The notes: generated by a model from the letters alone, not told the origin. DNA of 64,000 nucleotides from Rhizobium sp. ACO-34A (GCA_002600635.1 CP021371.1:4127501-4191500); one strand, 5' to 3'. Counted from the stretch's first letter, positions 44,556-53,594 are shown. A program made the numbers and translations.

Positions 44556-45014
44556 TCAAAAAGCGGTGCCCCACGACAACAGCCAGCGCAACATCCGGGC
44601 AAGATCGCGTGCCACCCAGCCGGAATTGCGGCCTGATGAGGCCGTGAGATCCATATCCTCGAACAAACAGACGAGGCGGCGGTCGTCCACCGCCAGAAAT
44701 GTCCAGCCGATCTGCTTGGCACCGACAGTCGTCGCCCTGACCTTTTCGGCGAGGAAATCCGCCGGCGTCGACGGATCGGCGACAATCACCACATTGCAGC
44801 GGGTGGTGTTGGTGTAGACGTTGAGGAGCGCATCGACGCAATCCTCCTGCGACACACGCAGCCAGCGTTCGTCGCGGGCAATGACGCTCACATGCCCAGG
44901 CGGTTTAGACGCCATAACTTCGAGACCGGCATCGACACAGGCCTGAGGCAGAACCATATCGAGCCAGGACTCGATCAACGCATATTCCGCCTCATAGGCC
45001 TGCAACAATTCCAT
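44556..45014 (-). CDS. Uncharacterised 152-residue protein downstream of tonB
   Basis: I do not recognise this family. The start at 45014 (MELLQAYEAEYALIESWLD) has GAGGG 6 bases upstream and is preferred; the frame is open further up to 45281 but that part lies in tonB in another phase. The protein is mixed alpha/beta, acidic, without signal or membrane segments; CNVVIVADPSTPADFLAEK and TFLAVDDRRLVCLFEDMDL look like beta-strand/helix units. It is 67 bases after the tonB stop on the same strand and could be transcribed with exbB-exbD-tonB. The coding evidence is codon-position bias only, so it is less certain than its neighbours. Confidence 0.6.
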   Translation of the reverse strand: MELLQAYEAEYALIESWLDMVLPQACVDAGLEVMASKPPGHVSVIARDERWLRVSQEDCVDALLNVYTNTTRCNVVIVADPSTPADFLAEKVRATTVGAKQIGWTFLAVDDRRLVCLFEDMDLTASSGRNSGWVARDLARMLRWLLSWGTAF

Positions 45015-45081
45015 GAAACCCTCGTCGCCATCGACAGCTAGCCTGTACGACGCGGCGCAACATGGCAAGGGGCTTGCAAGC

Positions 45082-46026
45082 TTACCGGAGATTGAACCGA
45101 ACCGGTGCAGTGATCGTCTTGTTGACGCCCGGCGGCGGGGCCGGCACCGGAGATGCACGACGGACCATCTCAACCACTTCCTGATCGAGCCGGGGATATC
45201 CCGAGGAGCGAGACAGCGACACCGATAGCACGTTGCCGGAATCATCGATCCGGAATCGTACATACGCAGTACCTTCTTCACGGTTGCTGCGGGATTCGGA
45301 TGGATAACGCTTGCGCCGCTCCAGATGCGACATCAGACGCGATTGCCATTTGGCCGGAGAGACGCTGCTGTTACCGCCGGTGCTCGTCTGCTGGGCTGCC
45401 GTACGGTTGGACTGCGTCGCATCGATACTGGCCTGTCGCGCGGCCTTGGAAGCCGGCGGTTCCGGGGCCTGCTTCTTCTTCTCGACCTTCTTTTCCGGCT
45501 TTTTCTTGGGTTGTTCCTCGACCTTCTGAGGTACAGGAGGACGAACGACGGGGATCGGCACGGCAACGTTTTCGAGTTGCGCCAATACCTGCTGTTCGAT
45601 CGGGTCTATCTCTTCCACGACTTCCGGGGGCGGCTCTTCAACCGGCTCGGGCAAGGGCTCCGGCTCCGGCGGAGGCAGTTCTTCAACCACTTCCTCAACC
45701 GGCTCTGGCAGCGGTTCCGGCTCAGGTTCTGGCGGAGGTTCCACAGCGGGCTCCGGTGGGGGTGTGATTGCGGCCGATTTGACTTCTTCGGCATCCACCT
45801 CGTCAGGAACGATCTGTTCTTCTTCGGTATTCGCGGCTTCCGGCTCTGGCGCCATCTCGATCATGATCGCAGCCGGAGGAGCCGGATCACCCAGGGGCTC
45901 CGGCGTTGACCGCATCAGAAAGGCAACAGCGCCCGCATGGGCGCTCGCCACCAGCACGGCGGCGGAGGTCCACAGCAACAGTTCTCCGGCGGAGAACCGG
46001 GACCGATATCCGCCAGGTCCAGTCAT
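45082..46026 (-). CDS. tonB: TonB energy-transducing protein
   Basis: A 314-residue TonB. A single N-terminal membrane anchor (about residues 15-38) is followed by a long Pro/Glu-rich periplasmic spacer with an internal repeat (LPEPVEE units at about 105-145), a Lys/Pro stretch, and the C-terminal receptor-contact domain (MSHLERRKRYPSESR, GTAYVRFRIDDSGNVLSVSL). It transmits proton-motive force from ExbB-ExbD to outer-membrane siderophore and other TonB-dependent receptors. Its ATG overlaps the exbD stop by four bases. Confidence 0.93.
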   Translation of the reverse strand: MTGPGGYRSRFSAGELLLWTSAAVLVASAHAGAVAFLMRSTPEPLGDPAPPAAIMIEMAPEPEAANTEEEQIVPDEVDAEEVKSAAITPPPEPAVEPPPEPEPEPLPEPVEEVVEELPPPEPEPLPEPVEEPPPEVVEEIDPIEQQVLAQLENVAVPIPVVRPPVPQKVEEQPKKKPEKKVEKKKQAPEPPASKAARQASIDATQSNRTAAQQTSTGGNSSVSPAKWQSRLMSHLERRKRYPSESRSNREEGTAYVRFRIDDSGNVLSVSLSRSSGYPRLDQEVVEMVRRASPVPAPPPGVNKTITAPVRFNLR

Positions 46027-46514
46027 GGGGTCTGGCCTTCGGCAGGAGCAGCCGGTGCATCGGGGGTCGACGCAGCGGGCGCCTGTGCAGCAGGCAACGT
46101 TTCCAGGCCGACCAGGGCGATCTTCAGGTAGCCTGCGTCACGCAGGAGATTCATCACCTCCATGAACGCACCATAGTCGACAGCCTTGTCGGCGCGCAGG
46201 AAAATGCGCGCATCCTTGTTACCCTCGGTCAGACGATCCAGGTTCGTGCCAAGGGCTTCGCGCACTACGGTCTCGTTACCGAGCGCCAGCGACATGTCTT
46301 CCTTGAGGGTCACGTAAACCGGCTCTTCCGGGCGCTCCGCCGGCTTGGCGGTGGAGGCGGGCAGATCGACGCTGACATCGACGGTGGCAAGCGGCGCCGC
46401 CACCATGAAGATGATCAGCAGAACGAGCATGACGTCGATGAACGGCGTGACGTTGATCTCGTGGCTTTCCTGGAGCTCGTCTCCGGAATGGTTCTCGCGA
46501 ATGCCGCCGGCCAT
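46023..46514 (-). CDS. exbD: ExbD biopolymer transport protein
   Basis: A 163-residue inner-membrane component of the TonB motor. One N-terminal membrane helix contains the essential aspartate (INVTPFIDVMLVLLIIFMV). The periplasmic domain has the VSVDLPAS strand. The C-terminus carries an Ala/Pro-rich tail of about 20 residues. Its start is 5 bases after the exbB stop and its stop overlaps tonB, so all three are translationally linked. Confidence 0.93.
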   Translation of the reverse strand: MAGGIRENHSGDELQESHEINVTPFIDVMLVLLIIFMVAAPLATVDVSVDLPASTAKPAERPEEPVYVTLKEDMSLALGNETVVREALGTNLDRLTEGNKDARIFLRADKAVDYGAFMEVMNLLRDAGYLKIALVGLETLPAAQAPAASTPDAPAAPAEGQTP

Positions 46515-46519
46515 CGTTC

Positions 46520-47698
46520 TTACTCCGCAGCAAACTTCACGCTGGCATGGTGACCGTCATTCGGCACCTTGCGGAAATCGAGGTCGCGGCTGACGAGCCG
46601 CTCGATGCCGGCCGCGGCATCGGCCAGAAGCTGGCGATAGGCCGTAACGGAGCGTGCGAACATGTTGTAGATGATGACCGCGGGGATAGCGGCGACAAGG
46701 CCGATCGCGGTTGCCAGAAGTGCTTCGGCGATACCGGGCGCGACGACGGCGAGGTTGGTCGTGTTGGACTGGGAAATGCCGATGAACGAATTCATGATGC
46801 CCCAGACCGTGCCGAACAAACCGACAAACGGAGCAACAGAACCGATGGTCGCAAGAACACCGGTGCCTTTGGCCATGTTGCGGCCCGCGCCGACCTCGAT
46901 CCGCGCCAGAGCGGAGGAAACGCGTTCCTTGACGCCCTCGCCGCCGGCATAATCAATGGCGGCGTCGGAAAGACGAACCTCGTGATTGGCAGCACGCACC
47001 ATGCCGGCAACGACACCGCCGCGGCGTTCGACATGCGAGAGTGCCTGTCCCAGCGTTGCGGCCTTGACAACGGCGCGCAACCCCTTCTTCGCACGGATGC
47101 GCGCGCCGGCAAGCTGCAGCGTCTTGACCAGCCAGACCGTCCAGGTGGCCAGCGAGGCAAGCGCCAGAGCGATCATCACGGACTTGACCACCCAGTCAGC
47201 GGCCATGAACATGCCGAAAGGCGAAAGATTGTGCGGCAGATCCCCGCGCGGAGCGGAGAGATCGGGCAGGAGAGTTTCCGTCGCCTCGACCGGAGCGGCT
47301 TCAACGGGAGTAGCTTCAAGCGGAGCTGATGCCGTGGGCTCGGCCGCCGCCGGGGCAGCATCCTGAGCGACAGGCTGCGAGGTCGTCGGCTGCTGTGCCA
47401 CCGGCTGCTCGGTCGCTACCGGCTGCGTGACAGCAGGAGCGGCCTGCTCGCTGGCAACAGGCGCGGCATCGGAAGCAACCGGGGCTGCCGGAGCGGCGGA
47501 AACCGGAGCTTCCTGCGCAACCGCCGGGCTCGGAGTAAAAGTATCGACGCCTGCAGCAGGCGCGGCGGGCACAGGCGCCGGAGCAACCTGCGTTGCGACA
47601 GGAGCGGCCTCCTGTGCGAGGGCCGGCTCAGCGGCAAGGATCATCATGCAGGCTGCAAACGCGGCCGCGGCGGAAGGTCCCGAATGACGAAGAAACAC
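46520..47698 (-). CDS. exbB: ExbB biopolymer transport protein with long Ala/Pro-rich N-terminal region
   Basis: A 392-residue MotA/TolQ/ExbB proton-channel protein. The GTG start at 47698 is chosen because AAGGAG (plus strand 47705-47710) is 6 bases upstream and it gives a signal peptide ending ALAQ; the frame extends to 47998 without family features. After the signal comes a periplasmic Ala/Pro/Gln/Val-rich region of about 110 residues, then the three-helix core with [23 protein letters not shown] and the [18 protein letters not shown] helix. This longer ExbB type is common in alphaproteobacteria. Iron-responsive control would be expected, but I could not identify a RirA or Irr box. Confidence 0.9.
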   Translation of the reverse strand: MFLRHSGPSAAAAFAACMMILAAEPALAQEAAPVATQVAPAPVPAAPAAGVDTFTPSPAVAQEAPVSAAPAAPVASDAAPVASEQAAPAVTQPVATEQPVAQQPTTSQPVAQDAAPAAAEPTASAPLEATPVEAAPVEATETLLPDLSAPRGDLPHNLSPFGMFMAADWVVKSVMIALALASLATWTVWLVKTLQLAGARIRAKKGLRAVVKAATLGQALSHVERRGGVVAGMVRAANHEVRLSDAAIDYAGGEGVKERVSSALARIEVGAGRNMAKGTGVLATIGSVAPFVGLFGTVWGIMNSFIGISQSNTTNLAVVAPGIAEALLATAIGLVAAIPAVIIYNMFARSVTAYRQLLADAAAGIERLVSRDLDFRKVPNDGHHASVKFAAE

Positions 47699-48030
47699 TG
47701 GGAGCTCCTTTTGGCAATGACTGAACAGGACAAAGCGGCCCAACCCGCTTGGGATCGGGTGGACAGCGACTTTGTCTTCGATAGTAAACTTGACTTCTTT
47801 TGACAAGTAATAAACCGGATAGAAACCAAAAAAACACGACAAAAAGGCACAAGAAATCGGGGAGAGGCGCCGTGAGCCGTTTTGGACGGGGGTTTGGCAG
47901 AGACACGCCATACGCATGCCCCATGCCGATTTGATCGTTATCAAGGCAGCCACCCTCAAGATGATTATGCTGCACAACATCCAGAGCGTTTCTGGCAACC
48001 AAGGAAGTTAACGTGGCACGGGAGGCCTTC
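47699..48030. promoter_or_regulatory. Divergent exbB/ppsA control region
   Basis: A 332-base region without a gene. Toward exbB there are two 10-base direct repeats (plus strand TTGACTTCTT and TTGACAAGTA at 47790-47809), a possible regulator site. Toward ppsA, the only strong signal is GGGAGG (48020-48025), 5 bases before the ATG at 48031. I saw no confident iron box or riboswitch. Confidence 0.4.
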
Positions 48031-50424
48031 ATGTCCGCAGACTCGCAAACCATTGCATGGTTCGAAAACCTCAAACGCGAGGACGTCGCCCATGTGGGCG
48101 GCAAGAACGCCTCGCTGGGAGAGATGGTCCGGACGCTGGCCGCAGAGGGCATAAGGGTTCCACCGGGTTTCGCCACCACGGCCGACGCCTACTGGAATTA
48201 CGTCGAGACCAACAAGCTGAGGGACCGGATGACCGCGTTGCTGGCCGAATGGGAAGCGGGCAAGGCGACGCTTGCCGAAACCGGTCAGGCGATCCGCAAC
48301 ATCTTCCTGAAGGGCGATTGGCCCGCAGAAACCGAAGCCGCGATCCGTGCGGCCTATCGCGAGCTTTCAAGACGCGCAGGCCTCGATGAAGTCGAGGTTG
48401 CCGTGCGCTCCAGCGCCACGGCGGAAGACCTGCCGGATGCGAGCTTCGCCGGCCAGCAGGAAACCTTCCTGAACATCAAGGGCGAGGCAGCCCTGATCGA
48501 CGCCTGCCGCCGCTGCTACGCCTCGCTGTTTACCGACCGCGCCATCAGTTACCGCAAGGCAAAGGGTTTCGACCACATGAAGGTCGCTCTCTCCATCGGC
48601 GTGCAGCGCATGGTGCGCTCCGATATCGGCGGCTCGGGCGTCATGTTCTCCATCGACACCGAAACCGGCTTCGACAAGGTGGTGCTGATCAATGCCGCCT
48701 GGGGGCTCGGTGAAAACGTCGTGCAGGGTGCCGTCGACCCGGACGAGTATCAGGTGTTCAAGCCTCTGCTTGCCGATGCCGCGCTGAAGCCGCTGATCGA
48801 GAAGAAGAAGGGCGCCAAGGCGATCAAGATGATCTACGCGACCGGTGAAAAGCCGACGCGCAACGTCCCGACATCCAAGGCCGAGCGTGCGTCCTATGTG
48901 CTGAGCGAACCTGAGATCCTCGATCTCGCCCGCTGGGCCGTCATCATCGAGACACATTACGGTTGCCCCATGGACATGGAGTGGGCGCGCGACGGCAAGA
49001 CCGGCGAAATGTTCATCGTGCAGGCCCGTCCGGAAACCGTTCAGGCGCGACGTGGCGCCGGCGTCTTCAAATCCTACAGCATCAACAACAAGGGCAAGGT
49101 GCTGGCCAAGGGCCTGTCGATCGGCGATGCCGTGGCCAGCGGACAGGTTTGCCTCATTGAAAGCGTCAAGGACATCGACCAGTTCATCGACGGCTCCATC
49201 CTCGTCACACAGACCACAGACCCCGACTGGGTACCGATCATGAAACGGGCCGCAGCCATCGTGACGGATCACGGCGGGCGGACCTCGCATGCCGCCATCG
49301 TCAGCCGCGAACTCGGCCTGCCGGCCGTGGTCGGCACCGGCAATGCCACCGAACTACTGCACAGCGGCGAAGAGGTGACGATTTCCTGCGCCGAAGGCGA
49401 CGAAGGTTTCGTCTACGAGGGCATTGCGGACTATGCGGTCAGGGAACTCGATGTCAGCGATCTACCCTCCACCCGCACGCAGGTCATGCTCAATCTCGCC
49501 AATCCCGGCTCCGCCTTCCGCTGGTGGCGCATGCCTTCCGACGGCATCGGCCTTGCACGCATGGAATTCGTCGTTAGTAACGCCATTCGGGTCCATCCGA
49601 TGGCGCTCGTCCATTTCGACCGACTGAAGGACGAGGCCGCCAAGGCCGAGATCGCCGCGCTGACCGCCGGCTACGACGACAAGACCGATTACTTCGTCGA
49701 CAAGCTCTCCCGCGGTCTTGCCCGCCTCGCCGCCGCCGTCCATCCGAAGCCCGTGATCGTCCGCATGAGCGACTTCAAGACCAACGAATATGCCGGCCTT
49801 CTGGGTGGCGCGGAATTCGAGCCGGACGAGGAAAACCCGATGATCGGCTTCCGCGGCGCATCGCGCTACTATTCGCCGCGATACCGGGAGGGCTTTTCGC
49901 TGGAATGCAAGGCCATCAGGCGGCTGCGCGACGAGATGGGCTTCACCAATGTCGTCGTCATGATCCCCTTCTGCCGCTCGGTCGGAGAAGCGGACAAGGT
50001 GCTTGCGGTGATGGCGGAGAATGGCCTGAAGCGTGGTGAAAACGGCCTGCAGGTCTATGTGATGTGCGAGATTCCCTCGAACGTCATCCTCGCCGCCAAG
50101 TTTGCCGATCGCTTCGACGGCTTCTCCATCGGCTCGAACGACCTCACTCAGCTGACCCTCGGCGTCGACCGCGATTCCGGTGAACTGGCCGATCTGTTCG
50201 ACGAACAGGACGAAGCCGTGAAATGGATGATCGAGAGGGTCATTACGGAAGCCAACAAGGCCGGGGCCAAGATAGGCCTTTGCGGTCAGGCTCCGAGCGA
50301 TCATCCGGAATTCGCCGAGTTCCTGGTGAAATGCGGCATCGACTCCATGTCCGTGAGCCCCGACAGCTTCATGGAGGTGAAGCGCAAGGTCGCTGAAACC
50401 GAAGTGGCTCTCGGACTGCGCTGA
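48031..50424 (+). CDS. ppsA: Phosphoenolpyruvate synthase
   Basis: A 797-residue PEP synthase that turns pyruvate and ATP into PEP, AMP and phosphate in gluconeogenesis. The start at 48031 is set by GGGAGG 5 bases upstream; an in-frame GTG at 48013 would place this site inside the coding region. The N-terminal ATP-grasp domain (VGGKNASLGEM, AVRSSATAEDLPDASFAGQQET), the swivelling phosphohistidine domain (DHGGRTSHAAIVSRELG, catalytic His) and the C-terminal PEP domain (MCEIPSNVILA, GLCGQAPSD) are complete. A hairpin terminator follows. A PfkB-type kinase of the opposite metabolic direction lies convergently downstream. Confidence 0.94.
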   Translation: MSADSQTIAWFENLKREDVAHVGGKNASLGEMVRTLAAEGIRVPPGFATTADAYWNYVETNKLRDRMTALLAEWEAGKATLAETGQAIRNIFLKGDWPAETEAAIRAAYRELSRRAGLDEVEVAVRSSATAEDLPDASFAGQQETFLNIKGEAALIDACRRCYASLFTDRAISYRKAKGFDHMKVALSIGVQRMVRSDIGGSGVMFSIDTETGFDKVVLINAAWGLGENVVQGAVDPDEYQVFKPLLADAALKPLIEKKKGAKAIKMIYATGEKPTRNVPTSKAERASYVLSEPEILDLARWAVIIETHYGCPMDMEWARDGKTGEMFIVQARPETVQARRGAGVFKSYSINNKGKVLAKGLSIGDAVASGQVCLIESVKDIDQFIDGSILVTQTTDPDWVPIMKRAAAIVTDHGGRTSHAAIVSRELGLPAVVGTGNATELLHSGEEVTISCAEGDEGFVYEGIADYAVRELDVSDLPSTRTQVMLNLANPGSAFRWWRMPSDGIGLARMEFVVSNAIRVHPMALVHFDRLKDEAAKAEIAALTAGYDDKTDYFVDKLSRGLARLAAAVHPKPVIVRMSDFKTNEYAGLLGGAEFEPDEENPMIGFRGASRYYSPRYREGFSLECKAIRRLRDEMGFTNVVVMIPFCRSVGEADKVLAVMAENGLKRGENGLQVYVMCEIPSNVILAAKFADRFDGFSIGSNDLTQLTLGVDRDSGELADLFDEQDEAVKWMIERVITEANKAGAKIGLCGQAPSDHPEFAEFLVKCGIDSMSVSPDSFMEVKRKVAETEVALGLR

Positions 50425-50447
50425 GCGAGGGGCTCGGATCAAATAGA

Positions 50448-50471
50448 ACGGACGGAAGTATTTCCGTCCGT
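50448..50471. terminator. Bidirectional terminator between ppsA and the PfkB gene
   Basis: ACGGACGGAA (50448-50457), GTAT, TTCCGTCCGT (50462-50471): perfect 10-base stem between the convergent genes. The T run is short on both sides. Confidence 0.7.
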
Positions 50472-50508
50472 CTCATTCAACAGGGTTCGCGATCACTTAC
50501 GGGCGAAG

Positions 50509-51432
50509 TCAGCCCTTGTTGGCGTCGTAGAGACCCAGAATATCCGCCTGCCGGCAAAGCTCGGTACCCGATGTCATCACCGCTGCGGCACCAGCCGCCA
50601 TGCCGAGACGGAAGGCGTCGACAATATCGCGCCCCTCGGACAGCGACCATGTCATGCCCGCCACGAAGCTGTCGCCGGCACCGACCGCCGATTGCACCGT
50701 CACCTTGATTGCGGGAACGCGCGTGATGCTGTCGGCACTGACCAGAACCGCCCCGTCGGCACCGAGTGTGACGGCGATGTACTGCGCGGCTCCGCGATGG
50801 ATGACTTCCTGAGCCGCTGGACCGACGCTTTCGTGATCCAGCTTGCGTCCGACGAGCCCTTCCAGCTCGCCAAGGCTCGGTTTCACCAGAAAGACATGGC
50901 AGCTTGCGAGTGTTTCGCGGAGCGCTTCACCGGAGGTATCCAGCACGAAGCGCTGTCCCTTCCGCTGGGCGATTTCGGCCATGCGAAGATAGGTATCCAT
51001 CGGCACGCCGCGCGGCAGGCTGCCGCTCGCAACGATGTAATCCGCATCACTGGTTTCGAGCAGATCGAAGACCGGCGCAAGTTCCGCGTCGCTGACCAGC
51101 GGCCCCTCGGGCACGAAGCGATATTCGAGATTGGTCGAAAGCTCATGCACATTGTAGGCGACCCGCACCGGATCGTGGATCTTCATCACATGCTGCTGGA
51201 TGCCGAGCGGCCGCAGCATGGTTTCCAGCAATTCCCCGGTCGCTCCGCCAGAAAGGTAAAGCAGTTCGCAGTGACCACCGAGTTCGACGATGATGCGCGC
51301 GACATTGATGCCGCCGCCGCCCGCATGCTGACGCTGGTTATGCGTACGGGTCTTGTGCGTGTGCCGCACTTCGTCCGCGTCGCTGGAAATATCGATAGCG
51401 GGATTGAGTGCGATGGAGAGAATTTTCGACAT
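50509..51432 (-). CDS. PfkB-family sugar-phosphate kinase (1-phosphofructokinase / phosphofructokinase 2 type)
   Basis: A 307-residue ribokinase-fold kinase. The start MSKILSIALNPAIDIS (51432) is typical; an upstream in-frame codon is unsupported. Family motifs are AGGGGINVARIIVELGG near the N-terminus and SAVGAGDSFVAGMTWSLSEG, with the catalytic aspartate in GAGD. This combination fits 1-phosphofructokinase or the minor 6-phosphofructokinase PfkB; sequence alone does not separate these. A phosphoribosyltransferase gene lies upstream on the same strand, but a hairpin between them suggests separate transcription. Confidence 0.87.
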   Translation of the reverse strand: MSKILSIALNPAIDISSDADEVRHTHKTRTHNQRQHAGGGGINVARIIVELGGHCELLYLSGGATGELLETMLRPLGIQQHVMKIHDPVRVAYNVHELSTNLEYRFVPEGPLVSDAELAPVFDLLETSDADYIVASGSLPRGVPMDTYLRMAEIAQRKGQRFVLDTSGEALRETLASCHVFLVKPSLGELEGLVGRKLDHESVGPAAQEVIHRGAAQYIAVTLGADGAVLVSADSITRVPAIKVTVQSAVGAGDSFVAGMTWSLSEGRDIVDAFRLGMAAGAAAVMTSGTELCRQADILGLYDANKG

Positions 51433-51491
51433 GCCCGAAGCTACCGTTCCAATATGACAAATCAAAGAAAACAACCCGGGCGATAAAAGGC

Positions 51492-51521
51492 TTGCCCGGC
51501 CGATCCGGTATAGCCGGGCAA
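51492..51521 (-). terminator. Terminator of the phosphoribosyltransferase gene
   Basis: TTGCCCGGC (51492-51500) and GCCGGGCAA (51513-51521) pair perfectly. Read on the minus strand the stem is followed by GCCTTTTATC. It is about 20 bases past the stop of the phosphoribosyltransferase gene. Confidence 0.7.
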
Positions 51522-51540
51522 CACGCCTCGTTCAACGCTC

Positions 51541-52233
51541 CTAAAGGCGGAGGGACCCAGCAACCCAGCCGCCATCGGCGCTACGGACGAGAAGCGGCGT
51601 CGAGAATGCCCCGACCACGCGCTCGGGCAATTGCGCATCAACCGCCGCCATGGCGTTTCGCCAGCGGTCCGTCTGCAGCATCGCCGCCCCGATCGCCACC
51701 GGCTCGACACCGACCGCCGCAAGCAGGGAAAGCCCTGCGGCCATGGAAGCGCCGCTCGACATCACGTCATCGATCAGCACGACCCGGCATCCCTGGATGA
51801 GCGGCAGCATGCGCGGATCGACGTAAAGCCGCTTCTGCTGGTGCGGCGTGGTGATCGAGGTCAGCGGAACGGACAGTTCGTCCTCATACCAGAACTTGCG
51901 TGAAGTCCCGAGCGGCACATAGCGGGTATGCCCCAGCGCCTCGGCAACGGCGGCCGCAAGCGTCAAGCCGAGCGTCGGCAGGCCGACGACAACCTCCGGC
52001 CGATACGCCTGGAGCTTTGCGGCAACGTCCTCGGCAAGGGCGCGCAGCACCGCAAAGCTTGCCTGATTGACGATCAGCGAGGCGATCCCGTGCTCACCGT
52101 CCGCAAGCGTGCGGATCGGCAGGAGCATCTGCCTGCCGTCATCCAGCGTGGCCGGAAAGCGCGCCTCATGCGGACCGGAAGGATCGAAACTGCCGGCCGG
52201 ATGAATGTCCTGCCAAAAGTCGTGGGGCTGCAT
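51541..52233 (-). CDS. Phosphoribosyltransferase-fold protein
   Basis: A 230-residue type I phosphoribosyltransferase. The PRPP-binding motif VVLIDDVMSSGASM is clear, and VVVGLPTLGLTLAAAVAEALG carries the PP loop. The start MQPHDFWQDIHPAG at 52233 has AAGGACA upstream and the rest is compact, with no signal peptide. The substrate base cannot be told: it is not a standard adenine, hypoxanthine or orotate enzyme. The DFWQDIHPAG start and KFWYEDELSVPLTSITTP loop are features I do not associate with a known function. Control or salvage roles are both possible. Confidence 0.75.
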   Translation of the reverse strand: MQPHDFWQDIHPAGSFDPSGPHEARFPATLDDGRQMLLPIRTLADGEHGIASLIVNQASFAVLRALAEDVAAKLQAYRPEVVVGLPTLGLTLAAAVAEALGHTRYVPLGTSRKFWYEDELSVPLTSITTPHQQKRLYVDPRMLPLIQGCRVVLIDDVMSSGASMAAGLSLLAAVGVEPVAIGAAMLQTDRWRNAMAAVDAQLPERVVGAFSTPLLVRSADGGWVAGSLRL

Positions 52234-52455
52234 CGGGAATGTCCTTCCATGTCGTTCGGTCACCGAACCGTCTTTCGCTTCATCGCAAAGCAAGCCTCGG
52301 TTTGCAATTCCGAAAGAACCGGGAAAAGACCGTTCAGAAAATCTTGACGCAGCGTCCCGATTTCGCGGTTGTCTTTGGCCGGGCAGGCATTACTTTTGTG
52401 GGGATTTCGCTCACGTTCCGGCGGTTGTCCGCCGAGGAAACACACAGGATTGGCA

Positions 52456-53082
52456 ATGTATACCGGTATCGTTCAGACCGTGGCCCCCGTCACCAACATC
52501 ATCCGGCATGACGGCTACACCACGCTCACCGTCGAGCTTCCCGAACACCTGCTTGAAGACCTGCAGATCGGCGGCAGCGTTTCGGTGGAAGGCGTCTGCC
52601 TTTCTGCGACCTCGATCAGCGGCAAGACCGTGACCTTCGACGCCATGGATGCCACCCTGTCGCGCACCAATCTCGGCACGCTGCATCAGGGCGATGACGT
52701 CAACATCGAGCGCTCGGCCAAGCCGACCGACGAGAATGGCGGCCACGCCATCGCCGGCCATATCGCCACAACTGCGAAGCTGGTGGATGCGAAAATGGAA
52801 ATGCCGGGCGCCTTCATCCGCTTCGCGGTGCCGGAGGAATGGGCGAAATACGTCTTTCCGCGTGGTTTTCTCGCGGTCAACGGCGCGAGCCTGACGGTCG
52901 CGGATGCAGACAGGAACGAGTTCACCATCAACCTCATTCCCGAAACACTGCGCCAGACCACATTCCCGCGCTACAAGCCGGGCGACGAGCTGAATATCGA
53001 GGTCGATCACCAGACCATGGTTATGGTCGACGTAGTGGAGCGGACTCTGACCCGTCTCCTGGACCAGCGCCGTCCGGCCTGA
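52456..53082 (+). CDS. ribE: Riboflavin synthase, alpha subunit
   Basis: A 208-residue riboflavin synthase that dismutates two 6,7-dimethyl-8-ribityllumazine molecules. Two lumazine-binding barrels (about 1-96 and 97-195) are visible, each with MYTGIVQTV- or GHIATTAKLV-type starts and the paired motifs SVEGVCLSATS and AVNGASLTVAD. The ATG at 52456 gives the canonical start; the frame is open upstream to 52369 without similarity. A small GC hairpin (CGGCGG-TTGT-CCGCCG, 52419-52434) lies in the leader, but I see none of the conserved FMN riboswitch elements. It is monocistronic, followed by a palindromic repeat. Confidence 0.9.
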   Translation: MYTGIVQTVAPVTNIIRHDGYTTLTVELPEHLLEDLQIGGSVSVEGVCLSATSISGKTVTFDAMDATLSRTNLGTLHQGDDVNIERSAKPTDENGGHAIAGHIATTAKLVDAKMEMPGAFIRFAVPEEWAKYVFPRGFLAVNGASLTVADADRNEFTINLIPETLRQTTFPRYKPGDELNIEVDHQTMVMVDVVERTLTRLLDQRRPA

Positions 53083-53097
53083 TCCTCCTGCCGATCC

Positions 53098-53202
53098 TAG
53101 AGTTTGTCAGGGAAAAGTGGACACCGCTTTTCCCGAAAAGACAAACGAAAAACAAAAGAATCTAGAGTCTGTCGGGTTCGGTATGAACCCGACAGACTCT
53201 AG
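53098..53202. repeat. RIME-like double-hairpin element
   Basis: Two hairpins joined by an A-rich linker. The first has outer arms TTTGTC (53103-53108) and GACAAA, with an inner GGGAAAAG/CTTTTCCC stem (53110-53134). The second is a perfect 18-base stem, CTAGAGTCTGTCGGGTTC (53162-53179) with its complement (53185-53202), loop GGTAT. The element fills the gap between ribE and the response regulator and includes the latter's stop codon. It may act as a bidirectional terminator. Confidence 0.75.
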
Positions 53203-53594
53203 TGACTGGCCCTCAGGGAAAACCAGGGCCGGTCGCCGATCAGCGAAATCAGAACCTTCAGATAATCCGCCGGCTTCTGAGCACAGAGGTGAAGCGGAAT
53301 GCCTTTTGCCGCGATTTCCGACAGCGGTGACCCCGACACAATGCGGAATGGAACACCGGATCGCTGCAATCTTTCCACGACGGGCGTGACGGCCCCGTCG
53401 CGTACGTGAAAGTCGAGAATCGCCGCCGAGATACGCTCGTGATTGAGAACGTCGAGCGCATCCGCCACCGTTTCCACCGTCATGACGTTGACGCCGGCAC
53501 GGGCGACACTTTCCGCCGCATCCATGGAAATCAGCGCGTCATCCTCGACAATCAGGACCGTATCGGCCTCTAGTGCTTCTGCGTTTGGCTGCAT
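53199..53594 (-). CDS. Single-domain response regulator
   Basis: A 131-residue CheY-like receiver with no output domain. Acidic pair Asp18-Asp19 (VLIVEDDALI), phospho-acceptor Asp61 (AAILDFHVRDG), Ser87 in IVSGSP and Lys107 (CAQKPAD) are all present, so phosphorylation should work. AAGGAG is 8 bases before the ATG. An EcfG-like promoter (CGAAC-N16-CGTT) lies directly upstream. Its stop codon is inside the palindromic repeat. It is divergent from a small stress-type gene; a role in the general stress response or in a phosphorelay is a fair inference. The partner kinase is not in the window. Confidence 0.85.
   Translation of the reverse strand: MQPNAEALEADTVLIVEDDALISMDAAESVARAGVNVMTVETVADALDVLNHERISAAILDFHVRDGAVTPVVERLQRSGVPFRIVSGSPLSEIAAKGIPLHLCAQKPADYLKVLISLIGDRPWFSLRASH

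Noticed and set aside
47699..47900. RirA/Irr iron box before exbB
   Set aside because: I looked for TGA-N9-TCA and ICE-type motifs and found only TTGAC direct repeats.
52300..52455. FMN riboswitch before riboflavin synthase
   Set aside because: None of the conserved riboswitch segments are present; only a small GC hairpin is seen.
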